The notes: generated by a model from the letters alone, not told the origin. A DNA stretch of 64,000 nucleotides from Streptomyces rimosus subsp. rimosus (GCF_000720725.1 NZ_JOCQ01000027.1:1-64000); one strand, 5' to 3'. Counted from the stretch's first letter, positions 17,312-26,450 are shown. A program made the numbers and translations.

Positions 17312-18343
17312 ATGAGGATCGGAATCGTCGGAGCCACCGGTCAGGTCGGCGGCGTGATGCGGGGCATTCTCGCCGAGCGGAACTTCCCGGTGGAGCAGCT
17401 GCGACTGTTCGCCTCGGCCCGCTCCGCCGGGCGTACGCTCCCGTGGCAGGACACCGAGATCACGATCGAGGACGCGGCCACCGCGGACTACTCCGGCCTG
17501 GACATCGTGCTCTTCTCCGCGGGCGGCGCCACCTCCAGGGCGCTGGCCCCGAAGGTCGCCGACGCGGGCCCGGTCGTGATCGACAACTCCTCCGCCTGGC
17601 GCATGGACCCCGACGTCCCGCTGATCGTCTCCGAGGTCAACCCGCAGGCGATCTCCGAGCGCCGCAAGGGCATCATCGCCAACCCGAACTGCACGACCAT
17701 GGCCGCCATGCCGGTGCTGCGCCCGCTGCACGCCGAGGCCGGGCTGGTTTCGCTGGTCGTCTCCACCTACCAGGCGGTGTCCGGCAGCGGGCTGGCCGGC
17801 GTGGCCGAGCTGGACGAGCAGGTCCGCAAGGCCGTCGAGCAGGACGCGACCAAGCTCACCCACGACGGCTCGGCGATCGACTTCCCGGAGCCGGACAAGT
17901 ACGTCCGCCCGATCGCCTTCAACGTGCTGCCGATGGCCGGCTCGATCGTCGACGACGGTCTGAACGAGACCGACGAGGAGCAGAAGCTCCGCAACGAGAG
18001 CCGCAAGATCCTGGAGATCCCGGAACTGAAGGTCTCCGGCACCTGCGTGCGCGTCCCGGTCTTCAGCGGCCACTCGCTCCAGGTCAACGCCCGTTTCGCA
18101 CGCGAGATCACCCCGGAGCGCGCCAACGAGCTGCTGGCCGGCGCCCCCGGTGTCGCGCTCTCGCACATCCCCACCCCGCTCCAGGCCGCCGGCCAGGACG
18201 CGTCGTACGTGGGCCGCATCCGCAAGGACGAGACGGTCGACCACGGTCTGGCGCTGTTCCTGTCCAACGACAACCTGCGCAAGGGCGCGGCGCTGAACGC
18301 GGTCCAGATCGCGGAGCTGGTCGCGGCGGAACTGCGCGGCTGA
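17312..18343 (+). CDS. asd: Aspartate-semialdehyde dehydrogenase
   Basis: 343 residues, typical length. It has the NADP-binding GATGQVGG at residues 7-14, the catalytic Cys in NPNCTTM, the substrate motif STYQAVSGSG, and the His in FSGHS. It reduces aspartyl phosphate to aspartate semialdehyde, the branch point to lysine/diaminopimelate, threonine and methionine. The ribosome site AAGGAG is 4-5 nt before the ATG. Aspartokinase is not adjacent; many Streptomyces have a second asd next to ask, so this may be the stand-alone copy. A perfect terminator follows. Confidence 0.95.
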   Translation: MRIGIVGATGQVGGVMRGILAERNFPVEQLRLFASARSAGRTLPWQDTEITIEDAATADYSGLDIVLFSAGGATSRALAPKVADAGPVVIDNSSAWRMDPDVPLIVSEVNPQAISERRKGIIANPNCTTMAAMPVLRPLHAEAGLVSLVVSTYQAVSGSGLAGVAELDEQVRKAVEQDATKLTHDGSAIDFPEPDKYVRPIAFNVLPMAGSIVDDGLNETDEEQKLRNESRKILEIPELKVSGTCVRVPVFSGHSLQVNARFAREITPERANELLAGAPGVALSHIPTPLQAAGQDASYVGRIRKDETVDHGLALFLSNDNLRKGAALNAVQIAELVAAELRG

Positions 18344-18387
18344 GCCGGAGCGCGCGACTGCGCGGCTGAGACGTTTCTGCATGGGCT

Positions 18388-18424
18388 GCGGGGCCCGTAC
18401 GGACCGAGTCCGTACGGGCCCCGC
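18388..18424 (+). terminator. Terminator after asd
   Basis: A perfect 17-bp stem (18388-18404 with 18408-18424) with a 3-nt loop. It also ends transcription from the convergent DUF1203 gene. Confidence 0.8.
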
Positions 18425-18442
18425 GGCGTATCCACGCGGACT

Positions 18443-18964
18443 TTACGGCCGCCGCACCTCGAACTGGAAGCACCCGTACTCCAGCGCGCGGACGTGCACC
18501 AGCGCCACATCCGGCTGCGCGAACGCCTCCGCGACGGCCGCGTCGAACCCGGCGTCCGCGTCCTCGGGGATCTCGAAGAGCCGACCGCCGACGATGCACC
18601 CGTCCGCGTTGTAACGCCGCAGCGTCCGCAGCGCCCCCGGCCGCGCGAACGGGTACCCGGCCCGCCCGGCATCCGGCCCGCCGCACTCCCAGGCATGGAT
18701 GAACACCGGCCCGCACTCGTCGTACGCCCCGGGCCGGGCCCACCTCTCCTCGGCCCACCGCCGCAGCGGCGCGTACGAGACGAGCGCGACCCGCTCGCCT
18801 TCCTCGATCGGCCGCAGACAGCAGCGCAGCGGGCTCCCGACGCTGCTGACGTGATCACTCGCGCTCCCGGCCGCGAACGGCTCCATGGCCCGGCCCGAGT
18901 CGTCCGAGACGCGCAGTTCCTTGAGGGCGGTTTCCGTGATGGGGAGAGGTGTGTACGTCGTCAT
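18443..18964 (-). CDS. DUF1203 family protein
   Basis: 173 residues from the ATG at 18964 (MTTYTPLPI...). It matches the DUF1203 pattern: a Cys-Cys pair followed by GERVALVSYAPLRR, GPVFIHAWECGG, LRRYNADGCIVGG, and a C terminus ending with a predicted beta strand. Soluble, no signal peptide. No function is known for the family. It stands as a single gene between asd and the toxin-antitoxin pair. The longer open frame upstream is Arg/Gly-rich and not protein-like. Confidence 0.8.
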   Translation of the reverse strand: MTTYTPLPITETALKELRVSDDSGRAMEPFAAGSASDHVSSVGSPLRCCLRPIEEGERVALVSYAPLRRWAEERWARPGAYDECGPVFIHAWECGGPDAGRAGYPFARPGALRTLRRYNADGCIVGGRLFEIPEDADAGFDAAVAEAFAQPDVALVHVRALEYGCFQFEVRRP

Positions 18965-19029
18965 ACGTACAGGGTGGGCGTACGGCAGGACGGTTTCCGG
19001 CGGGAATCGGACGTGGAGATGGGCGGTGC

Positions 19030-19377
19030 TCAGAGCGCCAGATGCCTGCGCAAGGCGGCGTCCAGCCCGACCATCACCCGAGCCGGAACGCTGCCGACCC
19101 GCCGCCCCAGCCGCTCGACGGACACCGCGCGCACCTGTTCGCACTGGGCCTTGGAGTCCCGCGGCAGGCCGCAGTCGTCGGCGGTCAGCAGCACCTGGAA
19201 CGGGTAGACCCGGGTGACGTTGGCCGTCACGGGCACGACCGTCACCACGCCCCTGCCGGCGCGGTGCACGGACCGGTTGGCCGCGTCGTTGGACACCAGC
19301 ACCGCGGGACGGTACTTGTTCGCCTCGCTGCCCCGGACCGGCTCCAGATCGACCAGGTAGACGTCACCGCGCCGCAT
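19030..19377 (-). CDS. PemK/MazF-family toxin (endoribonuclease)
   Basis: 115 residues. It has the MazF-fold signature MRRGDVYLVDLEPVRGSE, RPAVLVSND, VVPVT and a central QVRAVSVERLG. Known members are mRNA interferases that cut specific single-stranded RNA sites and are held inactive by the neighbouring antitoxin. The start overlaps the end of the antitoxin gene by 14 nt, so translation of the two is likely coupled. The length and core motifs are complete, so it should be active. Confidence 0.9.
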   Translation of the reverse strand: MRRGDVYLVDLEPVRGSEANKYRPAVLVSNDAANRSVHRAGRGVVTVVPVTANVTRVYPFQVLLTADDCGLPRDSKAQCEQVRAVSVERLGRRVGSVPARVMVGLDAALRRHLAL

Positions 19378-19600
19378 CGGCGATCCCGATCCCGTCCCCC
19401 GAGACCCCGTCCCACAGCCGCGCGTCGTCGCTCTCGTCCCACTCCTGCCACGCCTGGGCGTAGTCCGCTTCCAGCTCGGAGGCGCGCAGCAGCTCGATCG
19501 CCGCGTGGATCACGGCCGAGCGGGAATCGGCGTCGGTCTTCTTGCCGTAGGCGTCGAGGAAGGAGATGTCCTCTTCCGGGAGGCTGACGCTGATCTTCAT
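19364..19600 (-). CDS. Antitoxin, ribbon-helix-helix type
   Basis: 78 residues from the ATG at 19600. The N terminus (MKISVSLPEEDISFLDAYG) is a ribbon-helix-helix DNA-binding fold, followed by an acidic tail (WQEWDESDDARLWDG) that would wrap the toxin. It probably represses its own promoter. No Shine-Dalgarno sequence is present, but TAGCAT ends 7 nt before the ATG, so the mRNA may be leaderless. Confidence 0.88.
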   Translation of the reverse strand: MKISVSLPEEDISFLDAYGKKTDADSRSAVIHAAIELLRASELEADYAQAWQEWDESDDARLWDGVSGDGIGIADAAR

Positions 19601-19652
19601 ACAAGTGATGCTACTCGGGTAGGAACACACTTACCACCCCGATTGCCACTCC

Positions 19653-20252
19653 CTACGACCGCGCGGACGCGTACGACCTGAACCGCCGCGTCTCGACCGC
19701 GAACGAGAACGGCTCGGGAAGGGGCACCGGATCGCCGAACCGGTAGCGGTCCACCCGGCCGTAGTCCAGGTCCTCGGGCTGGGAGTACAGCTCGACGACA
19801 CCTTCGTTCGGATCGACGAGCAGGTGGAGCGGGATCCGGCTCATCGCGTACCACCTGCGCTTCCTGGCGTAGTCGCTGTCCCGCTCGGACACGACTTTCT
19901 CCACGACCTCCGCGACCAGGTGCACCCGGTCCGCGGGGTAGGGATGGCAGTCGTCCTGCATGGCCTCTTCCGTGGTGACGGTCAGGTCCGCCTTCGGCTC
20001 GAAGCCGGGGACGCCTGAGATCAGCGCCTGACCGGACAGCCCCGCCCAGCCCGCGCGCTCCATCTGGGCACCGAGCCGCGCGACGGTGCAGGTGCGGAAC
20101 GGTGGCCCCGGCCGCCGCAGGACGATCTTCCCTTCCACCAGCTCGATCCGGAGGTGATCCAGTTCCGGGCGCTCCTCCAGGAAACGCAGTAGCCCGTGCC
20201 TGTCCCCGCCGCGCATGATGTGTCCGGCGGTGCGGTGCTCTGTTCCGGCCAT
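19653..20252 (-). CDS. Uma2 family (DUF820) putative endonuclease
   Basis: 199 residues from the ATG at 20252, preceded by AAGGAGG. Uma2 features are visible: IELVEGKIVLRRP near 35-47, PDxxVT-like PKADLTVTTEE, VAEVVEKVVSERDSDYARKRRWYAMSRIPLHLLVDP, i.e. the Glu-x-Val/Lys spacing of a PD-(D/E)xK fold. Such proteins are very common in Streptomyces and their role is not established. It is divergent from the second pepN. Confidence 0.85.
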   Translation of the reverse strand: MAGTEHRTAGHIMRGGDRHGLLRFLEERPELDHLRIELVEGKIVLRRPGPPFRTCTVARLGAQMERAGWAGLSGQALISGVPGFEPKADLTVTTEEAMQDDCHPYPADRVHLVAEVVEKVVSERDSDYARKRRWYAMSRIPLHLLVDPNEGVVELYSQPEDLDYGRVDRYRFGDPVPLPEPFSFAVETRRFRSYASARS

Positions 20253-20319
20253 CGTCGCCTCCTTGCGGCGGAGCGTAGGGGACGGGCGCGGGCTCGGTGG
20301 GCTGGTTTCCTCTCCCATG

Positions 20320-20339
20320 CCCCGACCGAGTGGTCGGGG
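20320..20339. promoter_or_regulatory. Inverted repeat upstream of pepN (paralogue 2)
   Basis: CCCCGACC-GAGT-GGTCGGGG is a perfect 8-bp inverted repeat, 47 bp before the pepN start. Its ACCGAGTGGT centre looks like a TetR-type operator, but it could also be a leader hairpin. Confidence 0.4.
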
Positions 20340-20386
20340 GCTCCGTGGAAGGATGGCCCAAAATCCGAAGCGAAGGAGATGAACGG

Positions 20387-22963
20387 GTGCCTGGCACGAA
20401 TCTGACCCGCGACGAGGCGCAGCAGCGGGCGCGGCTGCTGAGTGTGGACGCGTACGAGATCGATCTGGACCTCTCCGGCGCGCAGGAGGCCGGTGAGGGC
20501 GGCACCTACCGGTCGGTGACCACGGTGCGGTTCGACGCCGCCGAGGCGGGTGCCGAATCGTTCATCGACCTGGTGGCGCCGACCGTGCACGAGGTGGTGC
20601 TCAACGGCGAGGCGCTGGACCCGGACACGGTGTTCGCGGACTCCCGGATCGCACTGCCGGGGCTGCGCGAGGGCCGCAACGAGCTGAAGGTCGTCGCGGA
20701 CTGCGCGTACACCAACACCGGTGAGGGGCTGCACCGCTTCGTCGACCCGGTCGACCAGCAGGCGTACCTCTACACGCAGTTCGAGGTGCCGGACGCCCGC
20801 CGGGTGTTCGCCAGCTTCGAGCAGCCCGACCTGAAGGCGGCGTTCACCTTCACCGTCAAGGCCCCCGAGGGCTGGAAGGTGATCTCCAACTCGCCGGCGC
20901 CGGAGCCGGTGGACAACGTGTGGCGGTTCGAGACGACGCCGCGGATCTCCACGTACATCACCGCGCTGATCGCCGGCCCGTACCACAGCGTGCACAGCAC
21001 CTGGGAGGGCGAAGGCCGCTCCGTGCCGCTGGGCATCTACTGCCGCCCGTCGCTGGCCGAGCACCTGGACGCGGACGCGATCTTCGAGGTCACCCGGCAG
21101 GGCTTCGACTGGTTCGAGGAGAAGTTCGACTACGCGTACCCGTTCGCCAAGTACGACCAGCTCTTCGTGCCGGAGTTCAACGCGGGCGCGATGGAGAACG
21201 CGGGCGCGGTGACCATCCGCGACCAGTACGTCTTCCGCTCGAAGGTGACGGACGCCGCGTACGAGACGCGCGCCGAGACCATCCTGCACGAGCTGGCGCA
21301 CATGTGGTTCGGCGACCTGGTCACCATGGAGTGGTGGAACGACCTGTGGCTGAACGAGTCGTTCGCCACCTACACCTCCATCGCCTGCCAGGCGCACGCC
21401 CCGGGCAGCCGCTGGCCGCACGCCTGGACCACCTTCGCGAACTCGATGAAGACCTGGGCGTACCGGCAGGACCAGCTGCCCTCCACGCACCCGATCATGG
21501 CCGAGATCCGCGACCTGGACGACGTGCTCGTCAACTTCGACGGCATCACGTACGCCAAGGGCGCCTCCGTCCTCAAGCAGCTCGTCGCCTATGTCGGCAG
21601 GGACGAGTTCTTCCAGGGCGTCCAGGCGTACTTCAAGGCGCACGCCTTCAAGAACACCCGCCTGTCCGACCTGCTGGGCGCGCTGGAGGAGACCAGCGGC
21701 CGGGACCTGAAGACCTGGTCGAAGGCGTGGCTGGAGACGGCCGGCATCAACATCCTGCGTCCGGAGCTGGCGGTCGCCGAGGACGGCACGCTCACCTCCT
21801 TCGCCGTACGCCAGGAAGCCCCGGCGCTGCCGGCCGGCGCCAAGGGCGAGCCGGTGCTGCGCCCGCACCGCATCGCCATCGGCTGCTACGACCTGAAGGA
21901 CGGCAAGCTCGTCCGTACGGACCGGATCGAACTGGACGTGGACGGCGAGCGCACCGAGGTGCCCTTCCCGGCGGGCACCCGCCGCCCGGACGTCATCCTC
22001 CTCAACGACGACGACCTGTCCTACGCCAAGGTCCGCCTGGACGAGGACTCGCTGCGCGTCGTCACCGAGCACCTGGGCGACTTCACCGAGTCGCTGCCGC
22101 GCGCGCTGTGCTGGGCCTCGGCCTGGGACATGACGCGCGACGGTGAGCTGCCGACCCGTGCGTACCTGGACCTGGTGCTGTCCGGCATCACCAAGGAGTC
22201 CGACATCGGCGTCGTCCAGTCGCTGCACCGTCAGGTGAAGCTGGCGCTGGACCTGTACGCGGCCCCGGCCTGGCGGGAGACCGGCCTGGCCAAGTGGACC
22301 GAGGCGACGCTGGAGCAGCTGCGCGCCGCGGCCCCCGGCAGCGACCACCAGCTCGCCTGGGCCCGCGCGTTCGCCGCCGCGGCCCGTACGGACGCGCAGC
22401 TGGACCTGCTCCAGGGCCTGCTCGACGGCGCTCAGGAGATCCCCGGCCTGGCCGTGGACACCGAGCTGCGCTGGGCGCTGGTCGAGCGGCTGGCCGCGAC
22501 CGGCCGCGCCGACGAGAAGGCCATCGAGGCGGAGCTGCAGCGCGACCGCACCTCGGCGGGCGAGCGGCACGCCGCGGCGGCACGGGCCTCCCGCCCGACG
22601 CCCGAGGCGAAGGCCGAGGCGTGGGCCTCGGTCGTGGAGAGCGACAAGCTCCCCAACGCGGTCCAGGAGGCCGTCATCAACGGCTTCGTCCAGACCGACC
22701 AGCGCGAACTGCTGGCCCCCTACGTGGAGAAGTACTTCGCCGCGGTCAAGCGCGTGTGGGACAGCCGCAGCCACGAGATGGCACAGCAGATCGCGATCGG
22801 CCTGTACCCGGCCCTCCAGGTCTCCCGGGAGACCCTGGACGCCACGGACGTCTGGCTCGCGTCGGCCGAGCCGAGCGCGGCCCTGCGCCGCCTGGTCTCG
22901 GAGTCCCGCTCCGGCATCGAGCGCGCGCTGAAGGCGCGGGAGGCGGATGAGGCGGCCGCGTAG
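20387..22963 (+). CDS. pepN: Aminopeptidase N, M1 family (paralogue 2)
   Basis: 858 residues from the GTG at 20387, with GAAGGAG about 8 nt upstream. GAMEN and HELAH (301-305, with Glu324) are intact, so the zinc site is complete. It is similar from end to end to the gene at 7920, differing mainly in the S1-pocket neighbourhood (ENAGAV against ENPGCV after GAM) and in surface loops, which suggests a different substrate preference. Cytoplasmic peptide degradation. A strong terminator follows at 22984. Confidence 0.95.
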   Translation: MPGTNLTRDEAQQRARLLSVDAYEIDLDLSGAQEAGEGGTYRSVTTVRFDAAEAGAESFIDLVAPTVHEVVLNGEALDPDTVFADSRIALPGLREGRNELKVVADCAYTNTGEGLHRFVDPVDQQAYLYTQFEVPDARRVFASFEQPDLKAAFTFTVKAPEGWKVISNSPAPEPVDNVWRFETTPRISTYITALIAGPYHSVHSTWEGEGRSVPLGIYCRPSLAEHLDADAIFEVTRQGFDWFEEKFDYAYPFAKYDQLFVPEFNAGAMENAGAVTIRDQYVFRSKVTDAAYETRAETILHELAHMWFGDLVTMEWWNDLWLNESFATYTSIACQAHAPGSRWPHAWTTFANSMKTWAYRQDQLPSTHPIMAEIRDLDDVLVNFDGITYAKGASVLKQLVAYVGRDEFFQGVQAYFKAHAFKNTRLSDLLGALEETSGRDLKTWSKAWLETAGINILRPELAVAEDGTLTSFAVRQEAPALPAGAKGEPVLRPHRIAIGCYDLKDGKLVRTDRIELDVDGERTEVPFPAGTRRPDVILLNDDDLSYAKVRLDEDSLRVVTEHLGDFTESLPRALCWASAWDMTRDGELPTRAYLDLVLSGITKESDIGVVQSLHRQVKLALDLYAAPAWRETGLAKWTEATLEQLRAAAPGSDHQLAWARAFAAAARTDAQLDLLQGLLDGAQEIPGLAVDTELRWALVERLAATGRADEKAIEAELQRDRTSAGERHAAAARASRPTPEAKAEAWASVVESDKLPNAVQEAVINGFVQTDQRELLAPYVEKYFAAVKRVWDSRSHEMAQQIAIGLYPALQVSRETLDATDVWLASAEPSAALRRLVSESRSGIERALKAREADEAAA

Positions 22964-22983
22964 CGGTCCGCCGAACGCGTGAG

Positions 22984-23015
22984 AGGCGCCCCGGGCCGGA
23001 AGGCCCGGGGCGCCT
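22984..23015 (+). terminator. Terminator after pepN (paralogue 2)
   Basis: A perfect 14-bp GC stem (22984-22997 with 23002-23015) with a GGAA tetraloop. Confidence 0.85.
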
Positions 23016-23026
23016 TGGCGTGTGCG

Positions 23027-23076
23027 GCCGGTGTACGCAGGCCCGGCCCCCTCCCGCCGGGCCTGCACACACCGGC
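23027..23076 (-). terminator. Terminator after allantoicase
   Basis: A nearly perfect 20-bp stem (23027-23046 with 23057-23076) and a 10-nt loop, ending 4 nt from the allantoicase stop on the minus strand. Confidence 0.7.
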
Positions 23077-23079
23077 GGG

Positions 23080-24237
23080 TCAGCCGCCCAGTTCGTCGAA
23101 GCGGCGGACCAGTCCGGCGCGGCCCTCGTCGGTGAGGTCGCCGTGCAGGCGCATGCGGGCCACGCCGCCGTCGGGGAAGACGTCCAGCCGTACGTGGGTG
23201 GCGGTCACCGGGCGCGGGAGCGCGAAGCGGTGCGGGGTGTCGGGCTGGAGCCTGGTCTGCGGCAGGATCTCGAACCAGGAGGCGTCGTCGGCCGGGTCGG
23301 CGGTCCGCGCGTCGCAGCCGTACAGGGCCGCCCAGCCCGCCGCGTTGCCCTTCAGGTACGCGGTGTCGATCTCGACGGCGCGTATCTCGCCCTGGGCGGC
23401 GAGGCGGAACCGTACCCAGTCGTTGGTGTCGCGCACCCGGCGGCGGCGGTTCTCCCAGCCGTCGTCCATCTTGCGGGAGAGGTCCGGCCGGATGATCTGG
23501 GTGGGCGAGGAGTAGAAGCGGTCGGAGGCGTCCTCCACGACGCCGCCGTGCAGCACGGACGCCAGGTCGAGGGTGCCGAGCACATCCAGCCACGCCGGGT
23601 CGGGCACCACCTCGCCGTACACCCGCAGCCGGGCGATGCCGCCGTCGGGGTGCTGCTTGAGTCGCAGGTGGGTGAAGCGGCGCTCGGCCGTCACCGCGAA
23701 GCCGTTGGCGGCGTGGCCGCGGACGGGCGTACGGGGGACGATCTCCTCCCACTTCACGCCGGCGGCGAGCAGCTCCTCGGGGCCCGGGCTGCCGGGGACG
23801 GAGGCGGCCTCCACGGTGATCTGCTGCGGGTAGTTGCCGCGGAAGTGGGCGGTGTCGACGATGACGCCCCGGACGACGCCGGGGGTGGCGAGGCGGACCA
23901 GCGCCCAGTCGTGCTCGTCGTCGGCGGGGAAGGGACGCGCGCCGTCGGCCCCGCGCCGCCGCCGGGTCTCCCAGCCGTCCATGATCTTGCCCTTGTGGCC
24001 GAAGCGCTCCGGGTCGAAGACCGCGGGACCGGGCGTCAGCAGGTTCTCGCGCTCGGCGAAGGACTCGTCGTTCGCGGCGATGACACCGGCGCCGAGGCGG
24101 CGGTCGGCGAGGTCCACGAGCGAGGTGAAGGGGAAGTCCCCGCCCCGGTAGTCCGCGTACGGGTCGCCGCCGCCGTACGGGGCGGCGTCGTTGGCGTGCG
24201 GGTCGGAGGCGGAAGCGGCGGCCGGAGTGGTGGTCAT
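23080..24237 (-). CDS. alc: Allantoicase
   Basis: 385 residues. The duplicated allantoicase jelly-roll domain is visible: first copy about 60-205 (GKIMDGWETRRRRG, DTAHFRGN), second about 230-375 (RKMDDGWENRRRRV, DTAYLKGN). Both copies keep the HLRLKQHPDGGIARLRVYG / HVRLDVFPDGGVARMRLHG pattern. The enzyme cleaves allantoate to ureidoglycolate and urea in purine-nitrogen recovery. AAAGGCAGAG precedes the ATG. Allantoinase is not adjacent. Three direct repeats upstream (24331-24382) are the likely control region. Confidence 0.95.
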   Translation of the reverse strand: MTTTPAAASASDPHANDAAPYGGGDPYADYRGGDFPFTSLVDLADRRLGAGVIAANDESFAERENLLTPGPAVFDPERFGHKGKIMDGWETRRRRGADGARPFPADDEHDWALVRLATPGVVRGVIVDTAHFRGNYPQQITVEAASVPGSPGPEELLAAGVKWEEIVPRTPVRGHAANGFAVTAERRFTHLRLKQHPDGGIARLRVYGEVVPDPAWLDVLGTLDLASVLHGGVVEDASDRFYSSPTQIIRPDLSRKMDDGWENRRRRVRDTNDWVRFRLAAQGEIRAVEIDTAYLKGNAAGWAALYGCDARTADPADDASWFEILPQTRLQPDTPHRFALPRPVTATHVRLDVFPDGGVARMRLHGDLTDEGRAGLVRRFDELGG

Positions 24238-24330
24238 CTCTGCCTTTCGGTGCGGCGGTGATGCTGACGCCTTGACGATGGCAGGAGGGGTTAGTCCAGG
24301 TCTATCGAAAGTTTCTGGAGGTAGTTTTCA

Positions 24331-24382
24331 GGTGAGCTGAACGATTGCGGTGAGCTGAACGATGCGGTGAGCTGAGCACAGC
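24331..24382. repeat. Three 17-18 bp direct repeats upstream of alc
   Basis: GGTGAGCTGAACGATTGC (24331-24348), GGTGAGCTGAACGATGC (24349-24365) and the partial copy GGTGAGCTGAGCACAGC (24366-24382) are head to tail. They lie 94-145 bp before the alc start and directly after the lysR stop codon, a plausible array of regulator sites. Confidence 0.6.
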
Positions 24383-24389
24383 ACCGCTA

Positions 24390-25361
24390 TCAGCCCTCGC
24401 TCCCTTCCGGCCGTACGGCCAGCCCCTCCGCCACCTCCCTCAGCCCGGCCAGCACCCGTGCCAGCCCCGGCGCGCCCTCCGCCCCGCGCCGTACGGCCGC
24501 CACCACGTGCCGCCGCGGCTGGTCGGCGCGCAGCACCCGTACCGCCACCGCCGTTCCCCGTACGCGGCCGTCGCCGCCACCCGGCCCGGACCGGCCCCGC
24601 ACCCCCGACATCGCCATCCGCGGCACCAGCGCCACCCCCATGCCCGCGCCGACCATCGCCAGGATCGCGTCCCAGTCGGCGGCGGCGTGCGCCTGTTCCG
24701 GCACGAATCCGGCGTGTTCGCACGCGGTGGTGGTGATCTGCGACCAGGGACCGCTGCTCCCGTAGATCCACTGCTCGCCCGCCAGGTCGGCCAGCCGCAG
24801 CCCCGGCTCGCCGGCCAGCGGGTGCCCGGCGGGCAGCGCCACGTCCAGCGGGTCGGCGAGCAGCGAGACCCGGGTGAATTTGGGGTCGCGCGGTGTCGGC
24901 GCGTGCGCGGCGAGCGAGAGGGCGAGGTCGACGCTGCCCTCGGCGAGCAGTTCGTACGCCGCCTCCGCCTCCGCCTCCCGTACGGACACATGGAGCCCCG
25001 GGTGCGAGTGGCGCAGCTCCCGTACGGCGGGCACCACCAGCGCGGGGATCGACGTGGAGAACGCGCCGACCCGTACCTCGCCCGCCTCGCCCTGGAGGTA
25101 GCCGAGCAGCTCCGCGTCCGCGCGCTCCAGCTGCGCGAAGACGGCCTCGGCGTGCCGCAGGACGAGGTGCGCGGCGTCCGTCAGGCGTACGCGGCGGCCG
25201 TGCGCCTCCAGGAGCGTCACCCCGAGCTGCTTGGCCAGCGCGGTCAGCTGCTGCGAGACCGCCGACGGGGTCAGGTGCAGCGCCTCGGCGGCGGCGGTGA
25301 CCGTGCCCAGCTCGTGGAGGGTGCGCAGGATGCGCAGCTTCTTGATGTCCCAGTCGGCCAT
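24390..25361 (-). CDS. LysR family transcriptional regulator
   Basis: 323 residues from the ATG at 25361 (MADWDIKKLRILRTL). N-terminal winged helix-turn-helix (about 5-60: LGTVTAAAEALHLTPSAVSQQL) and a periplasmic-binding-like effector domain (about 92-300). It lies downstream of the desaturase gene and upstream of alc, all on the same strand. The direct repeats between its stop and alc make control of alc possible; control of the desaturase is the other option. The C terminus is Gly/Arg-rich and looks a little divergent. Confidence 0.9.
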   Translation of the reverse strand: MADWDIKKLRILRTLHELGTVTAAAEALHLTPSAVSQQLTALAKQLGVTLLEAHGRRVRLTDAAHLVLRHAEAVFAQLERADAELLGYLQGEAGEVRVGAFSTSIPALVVPAVRELRHSHPGLHVSVREAEAEAAYELLAEGSVDLALSLAAHAPTPRDPKFTRVSLLADPLDVALPAGHPLAGEPGLRLADLAGEQWIYGSSGPWSQITTTACEHAGFVPEQAHAAADWDAILAMVGAGMGVALVPRMAMSGVRGRSGPGGGDGRVRGTAVAVRVLRADQPRRHVVAAVRRGAEGAPGLARVLAGLREVAEGLAVRPEGSEG

Positions 25362-25475
25362 GCGGGCAGCGTACGCAGGCGGGGCGGCGGGCACCGTGGC
25401 GCGCCGCTGCCCCCGCACGGTCCGGCGGACTTCCCGGACCGCTGTCCCGCGCTGTCCGGCGGGCCTCCCGGGCCG

Positions 25476-26450
25476 CTACTTCCGCGCCGCCCGGCGGGCC
25501 TCCCGGGCCGCCAGCCGCTCGTCGAACTTGCGGGCCTGGTCGTCCAGCCCGCCCATGAACAGCCCCAGTTCCTCCTGGGCCCGCAGCCCGGCCGGGCCGA
25601 GGCCGCCGATCTCCAGGACCTTCAGGTAGCGCAGCACCGGCTGGAGCACGTCGTCGTGGTGGATGCGCAGGTTGTAGATGCCGCCGAGCGCCATCCGGGC
25701 CGCGGCGCGCTCGAAGCCGGGCATGCCGTGGCCCGGCATGCGGAAGCCGGTGACCACGTCCCGCACCGCGCACATGGTCTGGTCGGGCGCCAGCTCGAAC
25801 GCCGCGGCGAGCAGGTTGCGGTAAAAGACCATGTGCAGGTTCTCGTCGGTGGCGATGCGGGACAGCATGCGGTCGCAGACCGGGTCGCCGGAGTGGTGGC
25901 CGGTGTTGCGGTGCGAGATGCGGGTCGCCAGCTCCTGGAAGGCGACGTACGCGACCGAGTGCAGCATGCTGTGCGCGTTGTCGGACTCGAACCCGGCCGA
26001 CATGTGGGCCATGCGGAAGTTCTCCAGCTCGACCGGGTCGACGGCCCGGCTGGTGAGCAGGTAGTCCCGCATCACGATGCCGTGCCGGCCCTCCTCCGCC
26101 GTCCAGCGGTGCACCCAGGTCCCCCAGGCGCCGTCGCGCCCGAAGAGGGTGGCGATCTCGTGGTGGTAGCTGGGCAGGTTGTCCTCGGTGAGCAGGTTGA
26201 CGACCAGGGCGATACGGCCTATGTCGGAGACCTTGGACTGCTCGGCGGACCAGGGCTCGCCGCCCATGACGCCGTCGAAGTTGCGGCCGTCGCTCCAGGG
26301 CACGTACTCGTGCGGCATCCAGTCCTTGGCCGCCTTCAGATGCCGGTTGAGCTCCTTCTCGACGACCTCTTCGAGCGCGAACAGCAGCCGGGTGTCGCTC
26401 CAGGCGGCCTGGCCGCGCTCCTGGGCGTGGCGGTCGGGGGCGATGGTCAC
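25476..26450 (-). CDS. Acyl-ACP desaturase (ferritin-like diiron)
   Basis: 324 residues. The two diiron motifs are visible, EEGRH near residue 119 and DENLH near 202, together with upstream EEVVEKELNRH. Soluble stearoyl-ACP desaturase family: it introduces a double bond into acyl-ACP using O2 and ferredoxin. In mycobacteria the homologues are DesA1/DesA2. It is monocistronic with a strong palindrome just before the start (26473-26507), so expression is probably repressor-controlled. The LysR gene follows 114 bp downstream. Confidence 0.92.
   Translation of the reverse strand: MTIAPDRHAQERGQAAWSDTRLLFALEEVVEKELNRHLKAAKDWMPHEYVPWSDGRNFDGVMGGEPWSAEQSKVSDIGRIALVVNLLTEDNLPSYHHEIATLFGRDGAWGTWVHRWTAEEGRHGIVMRDYLLTSRAVDPVELENFRMAHMSAGFESDNAHSMLHSVAYVAFQELATRISHRNTGHHSGDPVCDRMLSRIATDENLHMVFYRNLLAAAFELAPDQTMCAVRDVVTGFRMPGHGMPGFERAAARMALGGIYNLRIHHDDVLQPVLRYLKVLEIGGLGPAGLRAQEELGLFMGGLDDQARKFDERLAAREARRAARK

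Noticed and set aside
24331..24382. Direct repeats as a replication origin or attachment site
   Set aside because: Only three units, no DnaA-box sequence, no AT-rich region, no integrase gene; a regulatory role before alc is simpler.
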